A stretch of DNA of 64,000 nucleotides from Cryobacterium luteum (lineage in GTDB: Bacteria > Actinomycetota > Actinomycetes > Actinomycetales > Microbacteriaceae): the NCBI RefSeq assembly GCF_900110125.1, contig NZ_FOCN01000001.1:62001-126000 (forward strand), written 5' to 3'. The notes under the pieces were generated by a model. That model ran no database searches and was not told where the DNA came from. It saw only the letters and a program-made list of their open reading frames with translations. This document shows positions 41,536 to 50,367 of the stretch, piece after piece. A program made the translations under genes and the position numbers. How positions within the stretch are numbered: position 1 is the stretch's first letter; every line of letters begins with the position of its first letter.

Positions 41536-42725
41536 GCGAGCGACGCCACCATGGCCTCGATGCGGTCCGGGGACAGCGCGTGGTGGATGGCGAGCATGCT
41601 CGCGCCCAGAATGGCCGCATTGGGCCCGGCGCTGGACTGGGTGATCTGCAGATGCTGGGTGGCGAGCGGGTTGGAGCGTGAATAGACGATTTCCCGCACC
41701 CCCGCGATCAGATGCTCCCCGGCCTGGGCCATCGACCCGCCGAGCACGATGACCGAGGGATTGATCAGGTTGACGCACATGGTGAGCACCTCCCCCATGT
41801 CCCGCCCGGCCTGACGCACGGCCCGGATCGCCTCGAGGTTGCCCTGTTTCACGAGGTCGACCACGTGCTGGCTCGTGGTCACCGGCAGGCCCTCGGCGGC
41901 GAGCAGGCGGGTCAGCGCCGCCCCGGAGGCGACGGCTTCGAGGCAGCCATCGTTGCCGCAGCGGCAGGGCACGCCGGCACCACGGGCGATCTGAACGTGC
42001 CCGAGGTCACCGGCGATACCCTGCGCCCCGCGTTGCAGGTAGCCGCCGGAGATGACGCCGGCGCCGATGCCGGTGGCAACCTTCATGAAGATGAGGTGGT
42101 CGGTGCCCGACCAGGCGAATTCCCGTTCGCCGAGCGCCATGAGGTTCACGTCGTTGTCGACAAGCACGGGAACCCGAAAGCGCTGTTGAAGCCAGCCGGG
42201 CACGTCGAAGCGGTCCCAGCCCGGCATGATCGGCGGGTTGATCGGGCGCCCGCTTCGGTGCTCGACCGGGCCGGGCAGGCCCACGCCGATCGCGAGCAGG
42301 TCAGCCGTGGATCGTTTGCTGTCGCTGAACAACCGCGCGCCGGCGTCGATCACCCAGTTCAGCACGACCTCAGGGCCCTCCGAGATTTCGAGAGAGGTGG
42401 AGTCCTGCACGAGGGTGCTTCCGCCGAGGTCACTCAGCGCGATCCGAATGTGGCTCGCACCGATATCTACCGCCAGCACGAACTTGTTGCCGGACTGCAG
42501 GGCGAATTGCGACGACGGTCGTCCCCCGGTCGACGTGGCGTTTCCGGCCGGGCCGACCAGGCCGAGGCGGGTAAGGGCGTCGACGCGCAGGGCAACGGTG
42601 GATCGGGCCAGGCCCGACAGGTCGGCGAGTTCCGTGCGGGTACGCGGTTGTCCGTCGCGCAACACCTGAAAAAGGTCACTCGCTCCGGCCGAACCAAGGG
42701 CGTTGACGTGACTTATGTCGACCAT
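41529..42725 (-). CDS. ROK-family transcriptional regulator, XylR-like
   Basis: A 398-residue repressor-type protein. Winged helix at about 10-70 (GQPRTRTELADLSGLARSTV), then the ROK fold with AVDIGASHIRIALSD, the sugar-binding VDNDVNLMALGE, ATGIGAGVISGG, and an intact zinc motif CRCGNDGCLEA. The start ATG 42725 (MVDISHVNALG) is chosen over an upstream in-frame one. It lies convergent to xylA and the xylB scar and is the best candidate to bind the site upstream of xylA. Confidence 0.85.
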   Translation of the reverse strand: MVDISHVNALGSAGASDLFQVLRDGQPRTRTELADLSGLARSTVALRVDALTRLGLVGPAGNATSTGGRPSSQFALQSGNKFVLAVDIGASHIRIALSDLGGSTLVQDSTSLEISEGPEVVLNWVIDAGARLFSDSKRSTADLLAIGVGLPGPVEHRSGRPINPPIMPGWDRFDVPGWLQQRFRVPVLVDNDVNLMALGEREFAWSGTDHLIFMKVATGIGAGVISGGYLQRGAQGIAGDLGHVQIARGAGVPCRCGNDGCLEAVASGAALTRLLAAEGLPVTTSQHVVDLVKQGNLEAIRAVRQAGRDMGEVLTMCVNLINPSVIVLGGSMAQAGEHLIAGVREIVYSRSNPLATQHLQITQSSAGPNAAILGASMLAIHHALSPDRIEAMVASLAG

Positions 42726-42812
42726 CAGGCAATTCAACCACACGAATCATTCGAACTCCGGTACTTTCCAAGCGGATGCCGCGGCACCGGCCGCCCACAT
42801 CGCCCGCGTCGG

Positions 42813-43823
42813 TCAGCGCCACGGCAGCAACGGCGACCCCGCCTGGGTCGCCGCCTCGGCCGGCGGGACCACCCCAGCCGCCACGGCGCCGGGCCGGGTG
42901 CGCCCCGTTTTCAATAGCGATTGGTAGGTGACGGGCTGCCCGGCCACGGCGTAGCCCAGCAGCGCGTAGAACAGCTGACCGCGACTGACCGAATGCCGCC
43001 GGTTGAACCGAAACACCCATTCGTCAACATAGGCGGGCAGGTGCTCAGCGCTGACCGCGCCCTGGCGCGGTCCCATCAGCCAGTGGTTCGCCTGGAACAC
43101 CACGCGACGCACGGCCGGAAGCACCTGGCGGGTGGGGGCACCGGGCGTCAGGGTCGGTCGGGCCACGTGGGCGTACCGGTCCCGGATGCCGGCGGGGTAC
43201 GCCGACCAGTCGTGGGTCACGACCCGGCTGCCCGGCTCGACCGAATCCAGCAGGAACGCGGCCAGCTGCGCGGTGCCGGCGGCGGGGATCACCGCGACGC
43301 GCGCGCGGCCGAGACCGTCGGCATCCACTTCGACCGCCACCGCAAACAGAACCCGGCTCAGCGCACCCCGCCCGGGAACCGAGCCGCCGAGATACGACAC
43401 GTCCACCTCCACATTGCCGCGCAGGCGGTCCCGGCCCGGTTGCACCATGACGGAGCGGTAGCGGTGCAGCATCGCCCAGGCAGTCTGCAGCGAGCCAAGC
43501 TCGGTCTCCCGGTGCAGTTGGCTGGCCGACAGCCCGGTTTTGCTGTTCACGAGCAGCCAGGCGGCGCTGAACCAGACGAAGAGCGAGGTGCGGGTGCCGT
43601 GAAAGATGGTGCCGGCGAGGGCGGAGACCCGTTTGCCGCACCCGGCGCAGCGCCAACGCGCATCCGGCGCCCGCCAGCCGTGGGCGTGCGCACACGCCGG
43701 GCACCGAAAACCATTTGGCCAGCGCAGCCAGTCGAGGTAATCCAGGCACTTCCACTCTTCGTCGAACCACAGGCGCAGGTCGGCATACGAGTTCGGGTAG
43801 GCGGGTCGTGCCGGCACTGGCAT
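42813..43823 (-). mobile_element. IS1595-family transposase (ISXO2-like), apparently full length
   Basis: A 336-residue transposase. The N-terminal zinc ribbon CPACAHAHGWRAPDARWRCAG continues to CGKR (two CxxC pairs). The ISXO2-like catalytic domain has Asp in VEVDVSYLGG, Asp in VVTHDWSAYP, an Asn-His in FQANHWLMG, and Glu in AYVDEWVFRFNRRHS. No frameshift is visible. I found no convincing terminal inverted repeats or target duplication; a GAAACCCC / GGGGTTTC hairpin upstream (43850-43882) has no partner at the other end. So the boundaries are unknown and the element may be immobile. Confidence 0.85.
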
Positions 43824-44072
43824 ACCCCCCAGACTAGGGCATCGAACACGAAACCCCGGGAGACCAAAAATAAGGGGGTTTCCACTTCGCTGCCCTCAAG
43901 CGGATGCCCCGGCGGCGCATTCCGAGGCGGGACCGGTGCCCGGTCGGGGCACCGAACGGCAAATACGTCGAGGTCCTTCCGGTTATTCAGACACCGAAGT
44001 GTGCACTTACCGTGGCGACAGCGGCCCGCTCACCTGCGAGTTGGGCCGTGATCTCAACGAGGAGAAGCAGAT

Positions 44073-46235
44073 ATGCGCACGAAGCACGGACTTCGACTGC
44101 CCGTGGGGGTAGTGATGGCCACCCTGATGGTCGCCGCCCTCACCGCGACACCGGCCGCAGCCGCCCCCGGTGACACAGCACCCCCGGGCAAGCCCGGCAA
44201 ACCCAGCCCGACGGCCCCCACCGACTCGAGCTTTCAGAAAGTCACCCTCGACGCCACCCCGGGCGAGCCGCTCGACCTGGCCGTGCTGCCCAACAACGAC
44301 GTGTTGCACACCACCCGGGCCGGTGACATCTGGCTCAACGACGCAACGACGGGGCTCAACACGCTCGCCGCGACGATCGACGTGTACCAGCACGACGAGG
44401 AGGGCCTGCAGAGCATCGCCCTCGACCCGAAGTTCGGCACACCGGGCAACAACTGGATCTACCTGTATTACTCCGCTCCGCAGAACACGCCGCTCGACGA
44501 CCCCGCCACCGTAGGCGTGAACGAAGGCGACGCGCCGACCACCGGAACGGCGGCGGACTTCGCCCCGTTCGAGGGTTCGATCACGCTGTCCCGATTCCAG
44601 TTCGACGGCGCCGTGTTCGACCTCGCGAGCGAGCAGAACATCATGGAGGTCGACGTGGATCGCGGCATCTGCTGCCACGTCGGCGGAGACATCGTCTTCG
44701 ATGCGGCCGGCAACCTCTACCTCTCCACCGGCGACGATTCGAACCCGTTCTCGTCCGACGGTTTCACGCCCATCGACGAGCGGCTCGAGAGCAACCCGGC
44801 CTTCGACGCGCAGCGCAGTTCGGGCAACACCAATGACCTGCGCGGCAAGATTTTGCGTATCACTCCCGGCGTCGATGGCGGCTATACCATTCCGGAGGGC
44901 AATCTGTTCGCCCCGGGAACCGATCTCACTCGGCCGGAAATCTACGTGATGGGCATGCGCAATCCGTTCCGCATCGAGCTCAACCAGAAAACCGGTGAGC
45001 TCTACGTGGCCGATTACTCGCCCGACGCCCGCACCGCCGACCCCCTGCGGGGACCGGCCGGAACCGGCAAGTGGACGAGCATCACCGCGGCGTCGAACTA
45101 CGGCTGGCCGTACTGCGCCACCGCGGAGCTGCCCTATGTGGACTTCGACTTCGCCACCGGCATCTCGGGAGCGCCCTTCGACTGCGCCGCTCCCGTGAAC
45201 GACTCGCCCCGCAACACCGGCCTGCGCGAGCTGCCCCCCGTGGTGCAGCCCGACGTCTGGTACGGCTACGGCGAGTCCGCCGAGTTCCCGCAGCTGGAAA
45301 CCGGGGGCATCGGCCCGATGGCCGGCCCCGCGTATGTCTTCGACAAGAAGGCGTCAAAGGGAAAGGCATCCGTTGCCTGGCCCGAGTATTACGACGGCGT
45401 GTCCATGATGTACGAGTGGACCCGTGACTATATCAAGGGCATGACGCTCACCGACGGCGAGCTGGCCAAGATCGAGGCCGTGGTCGATTCGATCGTCGTC
45501 GACAACCCCATCGATATGGAGTTCGGCCCGAACGGCGCACTCTACGTACTCGAGTACGGCGACGGCTACTTCGCGCAGAACCCCGACGCGCAGCTCTCGC
45601 GCATCGACTTCGTGGGCGACCAGGGCAACCGTTCGCCCCTCCCGATGGCCGCCGGCACGCCCACCGCGGGCGCGTCACCGCTCACCGTGGAGTTCTCCAG
45701 CGAGGGAACCACCGACCCGGAGGGCGACAAGCTCAGCTACGCCTGGGACTTCGAGTCCGACGGAATCGTCGACTCGCGCGAACAGAATCCCACCCACACC
45801 TATGAGACCGACGGCGCGTTCACCGCCTCGCTGCAGGTGACGGATGCCGGCGGCAAGGACCGCGGTCGGTTCACCTCGGCCGAGGTCGAGATCGAGGTCG
45901 GCAACCAGGCACCGGTCGTGACCTTCATCACCCCGGTCGTCGGCCAGGACTTCGAGTTCGGCGACACGGTGGCCTACGAGATTCTCGTGACCGACGACCA
46001 GGCGGTCGACTGCTCGCTCGTGTCCGTGACCTACATTCTGGGTCACGACTCGCACGGCCACCCGATCACCACCTCCGGCGGCTGCACCGGAACCATCACC
46101 ACCACGGTTCCTTCCGGCCACAACCCGGAGACCGACGATCTGTCGGGCGTCTTCAACGCCTCCTACACGGATGCCGGCGGCGACTCCTCGGGACCGCTCA
46201 CCGGCAGTGCCGAAGTTGTTCTGCGCTCCAACTGA
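44073..46235 (+). CDS. Secreted PQQ-dependent-type sugar dehydrogenase (GSDH) with PKD domain
   Basis: A 720-residue exported protein. A Sec signal peptide ends near ATPAAAA (residue 31). Residues about 55-510 are a glucose/sorbosone dehydrogenase-like beta-propeller (LDLAVLPNNDVLHTTRAGDI, EEGLQSIALDPKFG, GDIVFDAAGNLYLSTGDD, MGMRNPFRIELNQKTGELY). A PKD domain follows at about 520-605 (YAWDFESDGIVDSREQNPTH), then a further beta-rich tail. It probably oxidises extracellular sugars or polyols. AACGAGGAGAAG precedes the ATG. It pairs with the TIM-barrel gene 38 bases downstream. Confidence 0.88.
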   Translation: MRTKHGLRLPVGVVMATLMVAALTATPAAAAPGDTAPPGKPGKPSPTAPTDSSFQKVTLDATPGEPLDLAVLPNNDVLHTTRAGDIWLNDATTGLNTLAATIDVYQHDEEGLQSIALDPKFGTPGNNWIYLYYSAPQNTPLDDPATVGVNEGDAPTTGTAADFAPFEGSITLSRFQFDGAVFDLASEQNIMEVDVDRGICCHVGGDIVFDAAGNLYLSTGDDSNPFSSDGFTPIDERLESNPAFDAQRSSGNTNDLRGKILRITPGVDGGYTIPEGNLFAPGTDLTRPEIYVMGMRNPFRIELNQKTGELYVADYSPDARTADPLRGPAGTGKWTSITAASNYGWPYCATAELPYVDFDFATGISGAPFDCAAPVNDSPRNTGLRELPPVVQPDVWYGYGESAEFPQLETGGIGPMAGPAYVFDKKASKGKASVAWPEYYDGVSMMYEWTRDYIKGMTLTDGELAKIEAVVDSIVVDNPIDMEFGPNGALYVLEYGDGYFAQNPDAQLSRIDFVGDQGNRSPLPMAAGTPTAGASPLTVEFSSEGTTDPEGDKLSYAWDFESDGIVDSREQNPTHTYETDGAFTASLQVTDAGGKDRGRFTSAEVEIEVGNQAPVVTFITPVVGQDFEFGDTVAYEILVTDDQAVDCSLVSVTYILGHDSHGHPITTSGGCTGTITTTVPSGHNPETDDLSGVFNASYTDAGGDSSGPLTGSAEVVLRSN

Positions 46236-46273
46236 TCTCTGCCTCGCACTCACTACCCAGGAAAGGTATTCCC

Positions 46274-47245
46274 ATGTGTTTCGGATTTGACGGAGCGAGT
46301 GAACTGAACAAGTCGCTCGAAGGCAAGAAGAACCTCAACCGCCGCAATTTTCTGCGCGGCGCACTCGCGGCCGGTGCCGGTGCCGGCCTCGCCGTGGCCG
46401 GCGCAAGCTCGGCCATGGCGGCGCCGGGCGGCCACCCGGGCCACGGTTTGGGAGGCAAGCCCGGCAAGGGCCGCAAGGTGCCGCCGGGACTGATCAGCAT
46501 CCAGCTGTACACGCTGCGCTCGATCATGAGCGGCGACGGCGTCGACGCCACGTTCGAGGCCCTCGCCGACTACGGCTATACCAAGGTGGAACTGGCCGGG
46601 CTCTACGGCCGTACCCCCGAGGCCATGCGGGCGTACCTCGACGAGCTCGGCATCACACCGAGCTCGAGCCACGACGGCATCAGCAATTCGCCCGCTGCGT
46701 TGCAGGCGAAGATCGCCGGCGCGGTGACCCTCGGCCAGACGTACATGAACGTGCCCTATCTGGCTTCGAGTGTGGCCGACGACTGGCGCCGGTGGGCTGA
46801 CCAGATGAACGCCGAGGCAGCCGTTGCGCAGAAAGCCGGGATCAAGTACGGCTACCACAACCACGCACACGAGTTCACGACCGACCTCGGTGGCGGGCTC
46901 ACCCCGTGGGAGGTCTTCACGTCCCGGCTCGACCCGAAGCTCGTGCACCTCGAGGTGGACCTGTACTGGGCTGTGACCGGCGGTGTGGGGGTCGGCGCGG
47001 CCGACCCGGTGCAGTTCGCGATCGACGTGATCACGGATGCGCCGCAGAAAGTGCTCGAGTACCACGTGAAGGACCGCGACGCGGCCGGCGGATTCGCCGA
47101 CCTCGGCACCGGCACGATCGACTTCGCGCGCATCTTCGACGCCCACCCGGTGAAGCTGTACGCAGTCGAGAACGACCAGCCCGACGTGACCGCGTTGCAG
47201 ACCGCGGAGGTGGGCTACAACTACCTGCGCGAACTGCGCTTCTAG
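46274..47245 (+). CDS. Tat-exported sugar phosphate isomerase/epimerase-like TIM-barrel protein
   Basis: A 323-residue protein. A twin-arginine signal is clear: NRRNFLRGALAAGAGAGLAV after a 20-residue N-terminal segment, ending near SAMAAPGG. The mature part is an AP-endonuclease-2/xylose-isomerase-like barrel (ISIQLYTLRSIM, KVELAGLYGRTPEAMRAYL, KYGYHNHAHEF, VHLEVDLYWAVTGG, VLEYHVKDRD), with His/Glu/Asp metal ligands in these strands. It is co-oriented with the sugar dehydrogenase; together they suggest periplasmic or cell-wall-side modification of a sugar or polyol. Confidence 0.88.
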   Translation: MCFGFDGASELNKSLEGKKNLNRRNFLRGALAAGAGAGLAVAGASSAMAAPGGHPGHGLGGKPGKGRKVPPGLISIQLYTLRSIMSGDGVDATFEALADYGYTKVELAGLYGRTPEAMRAYLDELGITPSSSHDGISNSPAALQAKIAGAVTLGQTYMNVPYLASSVADDWRRWADQMNAEAAVAQKAGIKYGYHNHAHEFTTDLGGGLTPWEVFTSRLDPKLVHLEVDLYWAVTGGVGVGAADPVQFAIDVITDAPQKVLEYHVKDRDAAGGFADLGTGTIDFARIFDAHPVKLYAVENDQPDVTALQTAEVGYNYLRELRF

Positions 47246-47260
47246 CGCTCGCTGGCACGA

Positions 47261-47289
47261 CAACGGCGCCCCCGTGAGGGGCGCCGTTG
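47261..47289 (+). terminator. Hairpin after the Tat-exported TIM-barrel gene
   Basis: A perfect 12-bp stem CAACGGCGCCCC (47261-47272) / GGGGCGCCGTTG (47278-47289) with a 5-base loop, 15 bases after the stop. No T-run follows, but stability and position suit a terminator. Confidence 0.65.
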
Positions 47290-47305
47290 CTGTGCCACCC
47301 GAACC

Positions 47306-47375
47306 CTCGCGGCACGTGTTCGCCTGCGTGGCACTCGTTGGAACGAGTGCCACGTTCTCAAACGAGTGCCGCGAG
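47306..47375. repeat. Nested inverted-repeat element F between convergent genes
   Basis: Outer arms CTCGCGGCAC (47306-47315) and GTGCCGCGAG (47366-47375) enclose an inner perfect 12-bp hairpin GTGGCACTCGTT / AACGAGTGCCAC (47328-47339 / 47342-47353). The words GGCAC and ACGAGTGCC recur in both stems, so several pairings are possible. It ends 18 bases before the eboF stop. Confidence 0.75.
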
Positions 47376-47393
47376 CGGGTCGGGTGGAGCAGG

Positions 47394-48782
47394 TTAGACG
47401 GGAACGGGCGCCGCGAGGCCGGCGAGCTGCAGGAGCAGGTCGCGCACCTCGGTGGCGGCGATGACCTCCCGGGCGGCAGCCGGGTCGGAGCAGAGCAGCA
47501 CGGGGCCGTCGGCGGCGCTCTCCGGCAGGCGCCCGTGGGAACCACGCACGCAGGAGGGATCGAGCGGCACTACGCGCATGGCGTAGCGCAGCCCCAGCTT
47601 CTTTTTGGCCAGGTTGCGGGCCGCTCGCAGCTTGACGAAGCGGTCGTCGGGGTCGAAGAACAGCTCGGCCGGGTCGTAGCCGGGTTTCTTGTGAATCTCC
47701 ACGCCGCGCGCGAAGTCCGGCGCTTGGGCGTCGTCAAGCCAGTAGTAGTAGGTGAACCATGCCCGCTTCTCGGCCACCACCACGAACTCACCACTCCGCT
47801 CATGGTCGAGGCCGTACCGGGCCTGACCCTCAGCATCGAGCACCTCGGCCACGCCGGGCAGCGCTTCGAGCAGTGCGTGCACGTGGGAAAGATCGGCGGG
47901 ATTCTGCACGTAGACGTGCGCGATCTGGTGGTCGGCGACGGCGAAAGCGCGCGACGTCCAGGGGTCGAGCAGCTCCCCGCTCGCATTCGTCTGAACCTCG
48001 AGCAGCCCCTCGCGGCGCAGCATCCGGTTCACGTCGACGGGCTGGTCGACGTTTGTGATGCCGTATTCGCTGAGCACCACGACGGTCACGCCCAGCCCGG
48101 CCGCATCATCGAGCAGCGGGGCGAGAACCCGGTCGAGCTCACGCGCGGCGTCGAAGGAGCGTGAGTCGTCGGGGCCGAACCGCTGCAGGTCGTAGTCGAG
48201 GTGCGGCACATAGACCAGGGTCAGGTCGTGGCCGGGCAACACGTGCCGGGCCGCGCCCACGATCCACTTCGAGGAGGCCAGGCCCGCGGTCGGACCCCAG
48301 TAGGTGAACAGCGGGAAGGCGCCGAGTTTCGCCACAAGTTCGTCGTGCAGCTCTGGCGGGCGGATGTAGGCATCCGGTGATTTGCGTCCGTCGGCGTGAT
48401 AGACCGGGCGGGGGGTGATCGTGACGTCGGTCGTGGCCCCCATGGCGTACCACCAGCACACGTTCGCCACCCGGTAGCCGGGATTACTGCGGCGAGCGGT
48501 CTCCCAGACCTTCGCTCCGCCGACCAGCCGGTTGTGCTGGCGCCAGAGGTTGACCTCGCCGATATCGCGCAGGTACCAGCCGTTGCCGACGATTCCGTGT
48601 TCGGCCGGCGTGAGTCCGGTGAGAAAGGTGGACTGCGCCGAGCAGGTCACGGCGGGCAGCACGGTGCCGAGCTCGGCCGAAAAGCCGCGGGCCGCGACGC
48701 CCTGCAGGTGCGGCATCACGGCGAGCAGCCGCGGGGTCAGCCCGGCGACATCGATCACGAGCAGCGGCGTGGGGCCGGTCAT
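47394..48782 (-). CDS. eboF: EboF-like alkaline phosphatase superfamily (nucleotide pyrophosphatase/phosphodiesterase) protein
   Basis: A 462-residue enzyme of the alkaline phosphatase superfamily. Metal and nucleophile motifs are visible: LLVIDVAGLTPRLL (first Asp), AVTCSAQSTFLTGLTPAEHG (Thr/Ser nucleophile region), VYVPHLDYDLQRFGPD (Asp/His) and VVVLSEYGITNVDQPVD (Glu/Tyr, a position often Asp-His). It hydrolyses a phosphodiester or pyrophosphate; the substrate is unknown. Its ATG overlaps the eboB stop (ATGA). It is the last gene of the ABC-monooxygenase-ebo operon. The ebo assignment comes from family plus gene company. Confidence 0.82.
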   Translation of the reverse strand: MTGPTPLLVIDVAGLTPRLLAVMPHLQGVAARGFSAELGTVLPAVTCSAQSTFLTGLTPAEHGIVGNGWYLRDIGEVNLWRQHNRLVGGAKVWETARRSNPGYRVANVCWWYAMGATTDVTITPRPVYHADGRKSPDAYIRPPELHDELVAKLGAFPLFTYWGPTAGLASSKWIVGAARHVLPGHDLTLVYVPHLDYDLQRFGPDDSRSFDAARELDRVLAPLLDDAAGLGVTVVVLSEYGITNVDQPVDVNRMLRREGLLEVQTNASGELLDPWTSRAFAVADHQIAHVYVQNPADLSHVHALLEALPGVAEVLDAEGQARYGLDHERSGEFVVVAEKRAWFTYYYWLDDAQAPDFARGVEIHKKPGYDPAELFFDPDDRFVKLRAARNLAKKKLGLRYAMRVVPLDPSCVRGSHGRLPESAADGPVLLCSDPAAAREVIAATEVRDLLLQLAGLAAPVPV

Positions 48783-49645
48783 GCGCGGGCACCGCGCATG
48801 ATGGAATTACCGGCGAATTCGGCGGGCGCGGCGGCATCCGCTTGCCTGGTCGGGTCGAGGTCGAGGCGGCCGCTCTGGCCGTAGAATTCCATCGGGTTGC
48901 GCCAGAGGATGCGGTCGACCGCGTCGTCGTCGAAGCCGGCGGCGAGCATGGCCTCGCCGGTGCGGCGCGTGGTGAGGGGGTCGCTGCGGCCCCAGTCGGC
49001 GGCCGAGTTGACGAGCACCCGGTCGAGCCCGATGTCGCGAAGCACCGCGACCATGCGGGTGGGGTCCATTTTGGTGTCGGGGTAGATGCTGAAGCCCATC
49101 CAGCAGCCGGAATCGACGACCTCGGGCACGGTGACCTCGTTGAGGTGGTCCACGACGACCATGCCGGGCGCGATGCCGCTCTCCCGCACCACGTCGAGGG
49201 TGCGGCGGGTGCCGGCGAGCTTATCCCGGTGCGGGGTGTGCACGAGTGCGGGCAGCTCGTGCGCCACGGCGAGCGCGAGCTGCGCGGCGAAGGCGTGGTC
49301 TTCCTGCGGGGTCATCGAGTCGTAGCCGAGTTCGCCGACCGCCACGACGCCGTCCTTTTCCAGGTAGCGCGGCATGATGTCGAGCACCCCGGTCAGGCGC
49401 GGGTCGCCGGCCTCCTTAGGGTTGAGGCCGATCGTGCAGAAGTGCCGGATGCCGAACTGGCTGGCCCGAAACGGCTCCCAGCCCACGAGGGCGTCGAAGT
49501 AGTCGATGAACGAGTCGACGCTCGTGCGCGGCTGACCGAGCCAGAAGGCCGGCTCCACGACCGCGCGCACCCCGGCGCCGTACATGGCCTCATAGTCGGC
49601 GGTCGTGCGGGAACTCATGTGAATGTGCGGGTCCAGGATGCGCAT
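48779..49645 (-). CDS. eboB: EboB-like TatD-family metal-dependent hydrolase
   Basis: A 288-residue TIM-barrel hydrolase. The first metal pair is DPHIHMSSRTT at 5-15. Others: HFCTIGLNPKEAG, VAVGELGYDSM (Glu ligand), ALVHTPHRDKLAGT (His), VVDHLNEVTVPEV (His) and VNSAADWGRSDPL (Asp). A strong AAGGAG lies 11 bases before ATG 49645, inside the end of eboA, which overlaps by 31 bases. TatD-like EboB is a standard member of ebo clusters; the reaction is not known. Confidence 0.86.
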   Translation of the reverse strand: MRILDPHIHMSSRTTADYEAMYGAGVRAVVEPAFWLGQPRTSVDSFIDYFDALVGWEPFRASQFGIRHFCTIGLNPKEAGDPRLTGVLDIMPRYLEKDGVVAVGELGYDSMTPQEDHAFAAQLALAVAHELPALVHTPHRDKLAGTRRTLDVVRESGIAPGMVVVDHLNEVTVPEVVDSGCWMGFSIYPDTKMDPTRMVAVLRDIGLDRVLVNSAADWGRSDPLTTRRTGEAMLAAGFDDDAVDRILWRNPMEFYGQSGRLDLDPTRQADAAAPAEFAGNSIMRGARA

Positions 49646-50367
49646 GTGTCGTTACTCCTTATATATATGTGAGGCTGCAGTTCAGCGAGCAGGGCCCCCG
49701 GAAGGTCCGGGCGGTGCAGGCACTCGGGGAAGGCGGCGACCACGGCGGCAATATCGTCGGGAATATCCCGGCCGGCGGCGCTGCGTTCGTGGGCGAGATC
49801 GACGAGCATGCGGGCGAGTTCGATGGTCTGCCGCTCGGCGAGATTCGCTATGACATTCAGTGGCACGCCGGTGAAGACGCACTTGACCACTGCCTGGCGG
49901 TACGCGTCGGGGCCGAGGTAGTATGCGCCATACGGTTGCAGGGCCGCTGCCACCAGGCGCACGTCATTGGTGCGCAGGGCGTCGTCGATGAGCGGGAGCA
50001 GGGCCGGGCCGATCGGTTGCTCCGCGGTGTCGAGCCGGTGCAGCCCGCGCAGCACGCCACGCTTCTCGCCGGCATCGCCGTGCTGGTACAGATCGTCGAG
50101 CAGCTCGACGAGCGCCGGGCCGATGGGGGTGAGAGCGCCCAGCAGCACGCCGCGCGCCGCGTCGTCGATCGTGCCGTGGCGCAGTCCCCGCACATCGTCA
50201 GCCCAGAGCGGCACCCGCCCGCAGCGCCGGGACACGGCGGGAAAGTACCGGGTGATGGCTGACGGATGCTGCTGCACATCGATGCAGGCGGCCGCCAGCC
50301 AGGTCGCTGCGTCGCCGGTGAGGTGGTGCGCGAGCGTGATCGCCGCGCCGGAGCCCGCGCCGGTCAT
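49615..50367 (-). CDS. eboA: EboA-domain protein
   Basis: A 250-residue helical protein matching the EboA family: LWADDVRGLRHGTIDDAARG, DAGEKRGVLRGLHRL, DDALRTNDVRLVAAALQPYG, YRQAVVKCVFTGVPLNVIA and LARMLVDLAHERSAAGRDIP. EboA defines the ebo gene clusters, first described in algae, their endosymbionts and diverse bacteria and needed for scytonemin pathway function in cyanobacteria; its reaction is unknown. The ATG overlaps the eboC stop (ATGA). The last residues (about HIYIRSNDT onward) are read through the ribosome-binding site and start of eboB, so the C-terminus is probably a late extension. Confidence 0.88.
   Translation of the reverse strand: MTGAGSGAAITLAHHLTGDAATWLAAACIDVQQHPSAITRYFPAVSRRCGRVPLWADDVRGLRHGTIDDAARGVLLGALTPIGPALVELLDDLYQHGDAGEKRGVLRGLHRLDTAEQPIGPALLPLIDDALRTNDVRLVAAALQPYGAYYLGPDAYRQAVVKCVFTGVPLNVIANLAERQTIELARMLVDLAHERSAAGRDIPDDIAAVVAAFPECLHRPDLPGALLAELQPHIYIRSNDTCASWTRTFT

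Noticed and set aside
43850-43882. Terminal inverted repeat of the IS1595-type element
   Set aside because: The GAAACCCC/GGGGTTTC dyad is a single hairpin upstream of the transposase; no matching copy lies near 42740-42812.
46274-47245. Assignment of the Tat-exported TIM-barrel protein as EboE
   Set aside because: It is exported, on the opposite strand and paired with a sugar dehydrogenase; fold similarity alone is not enough.
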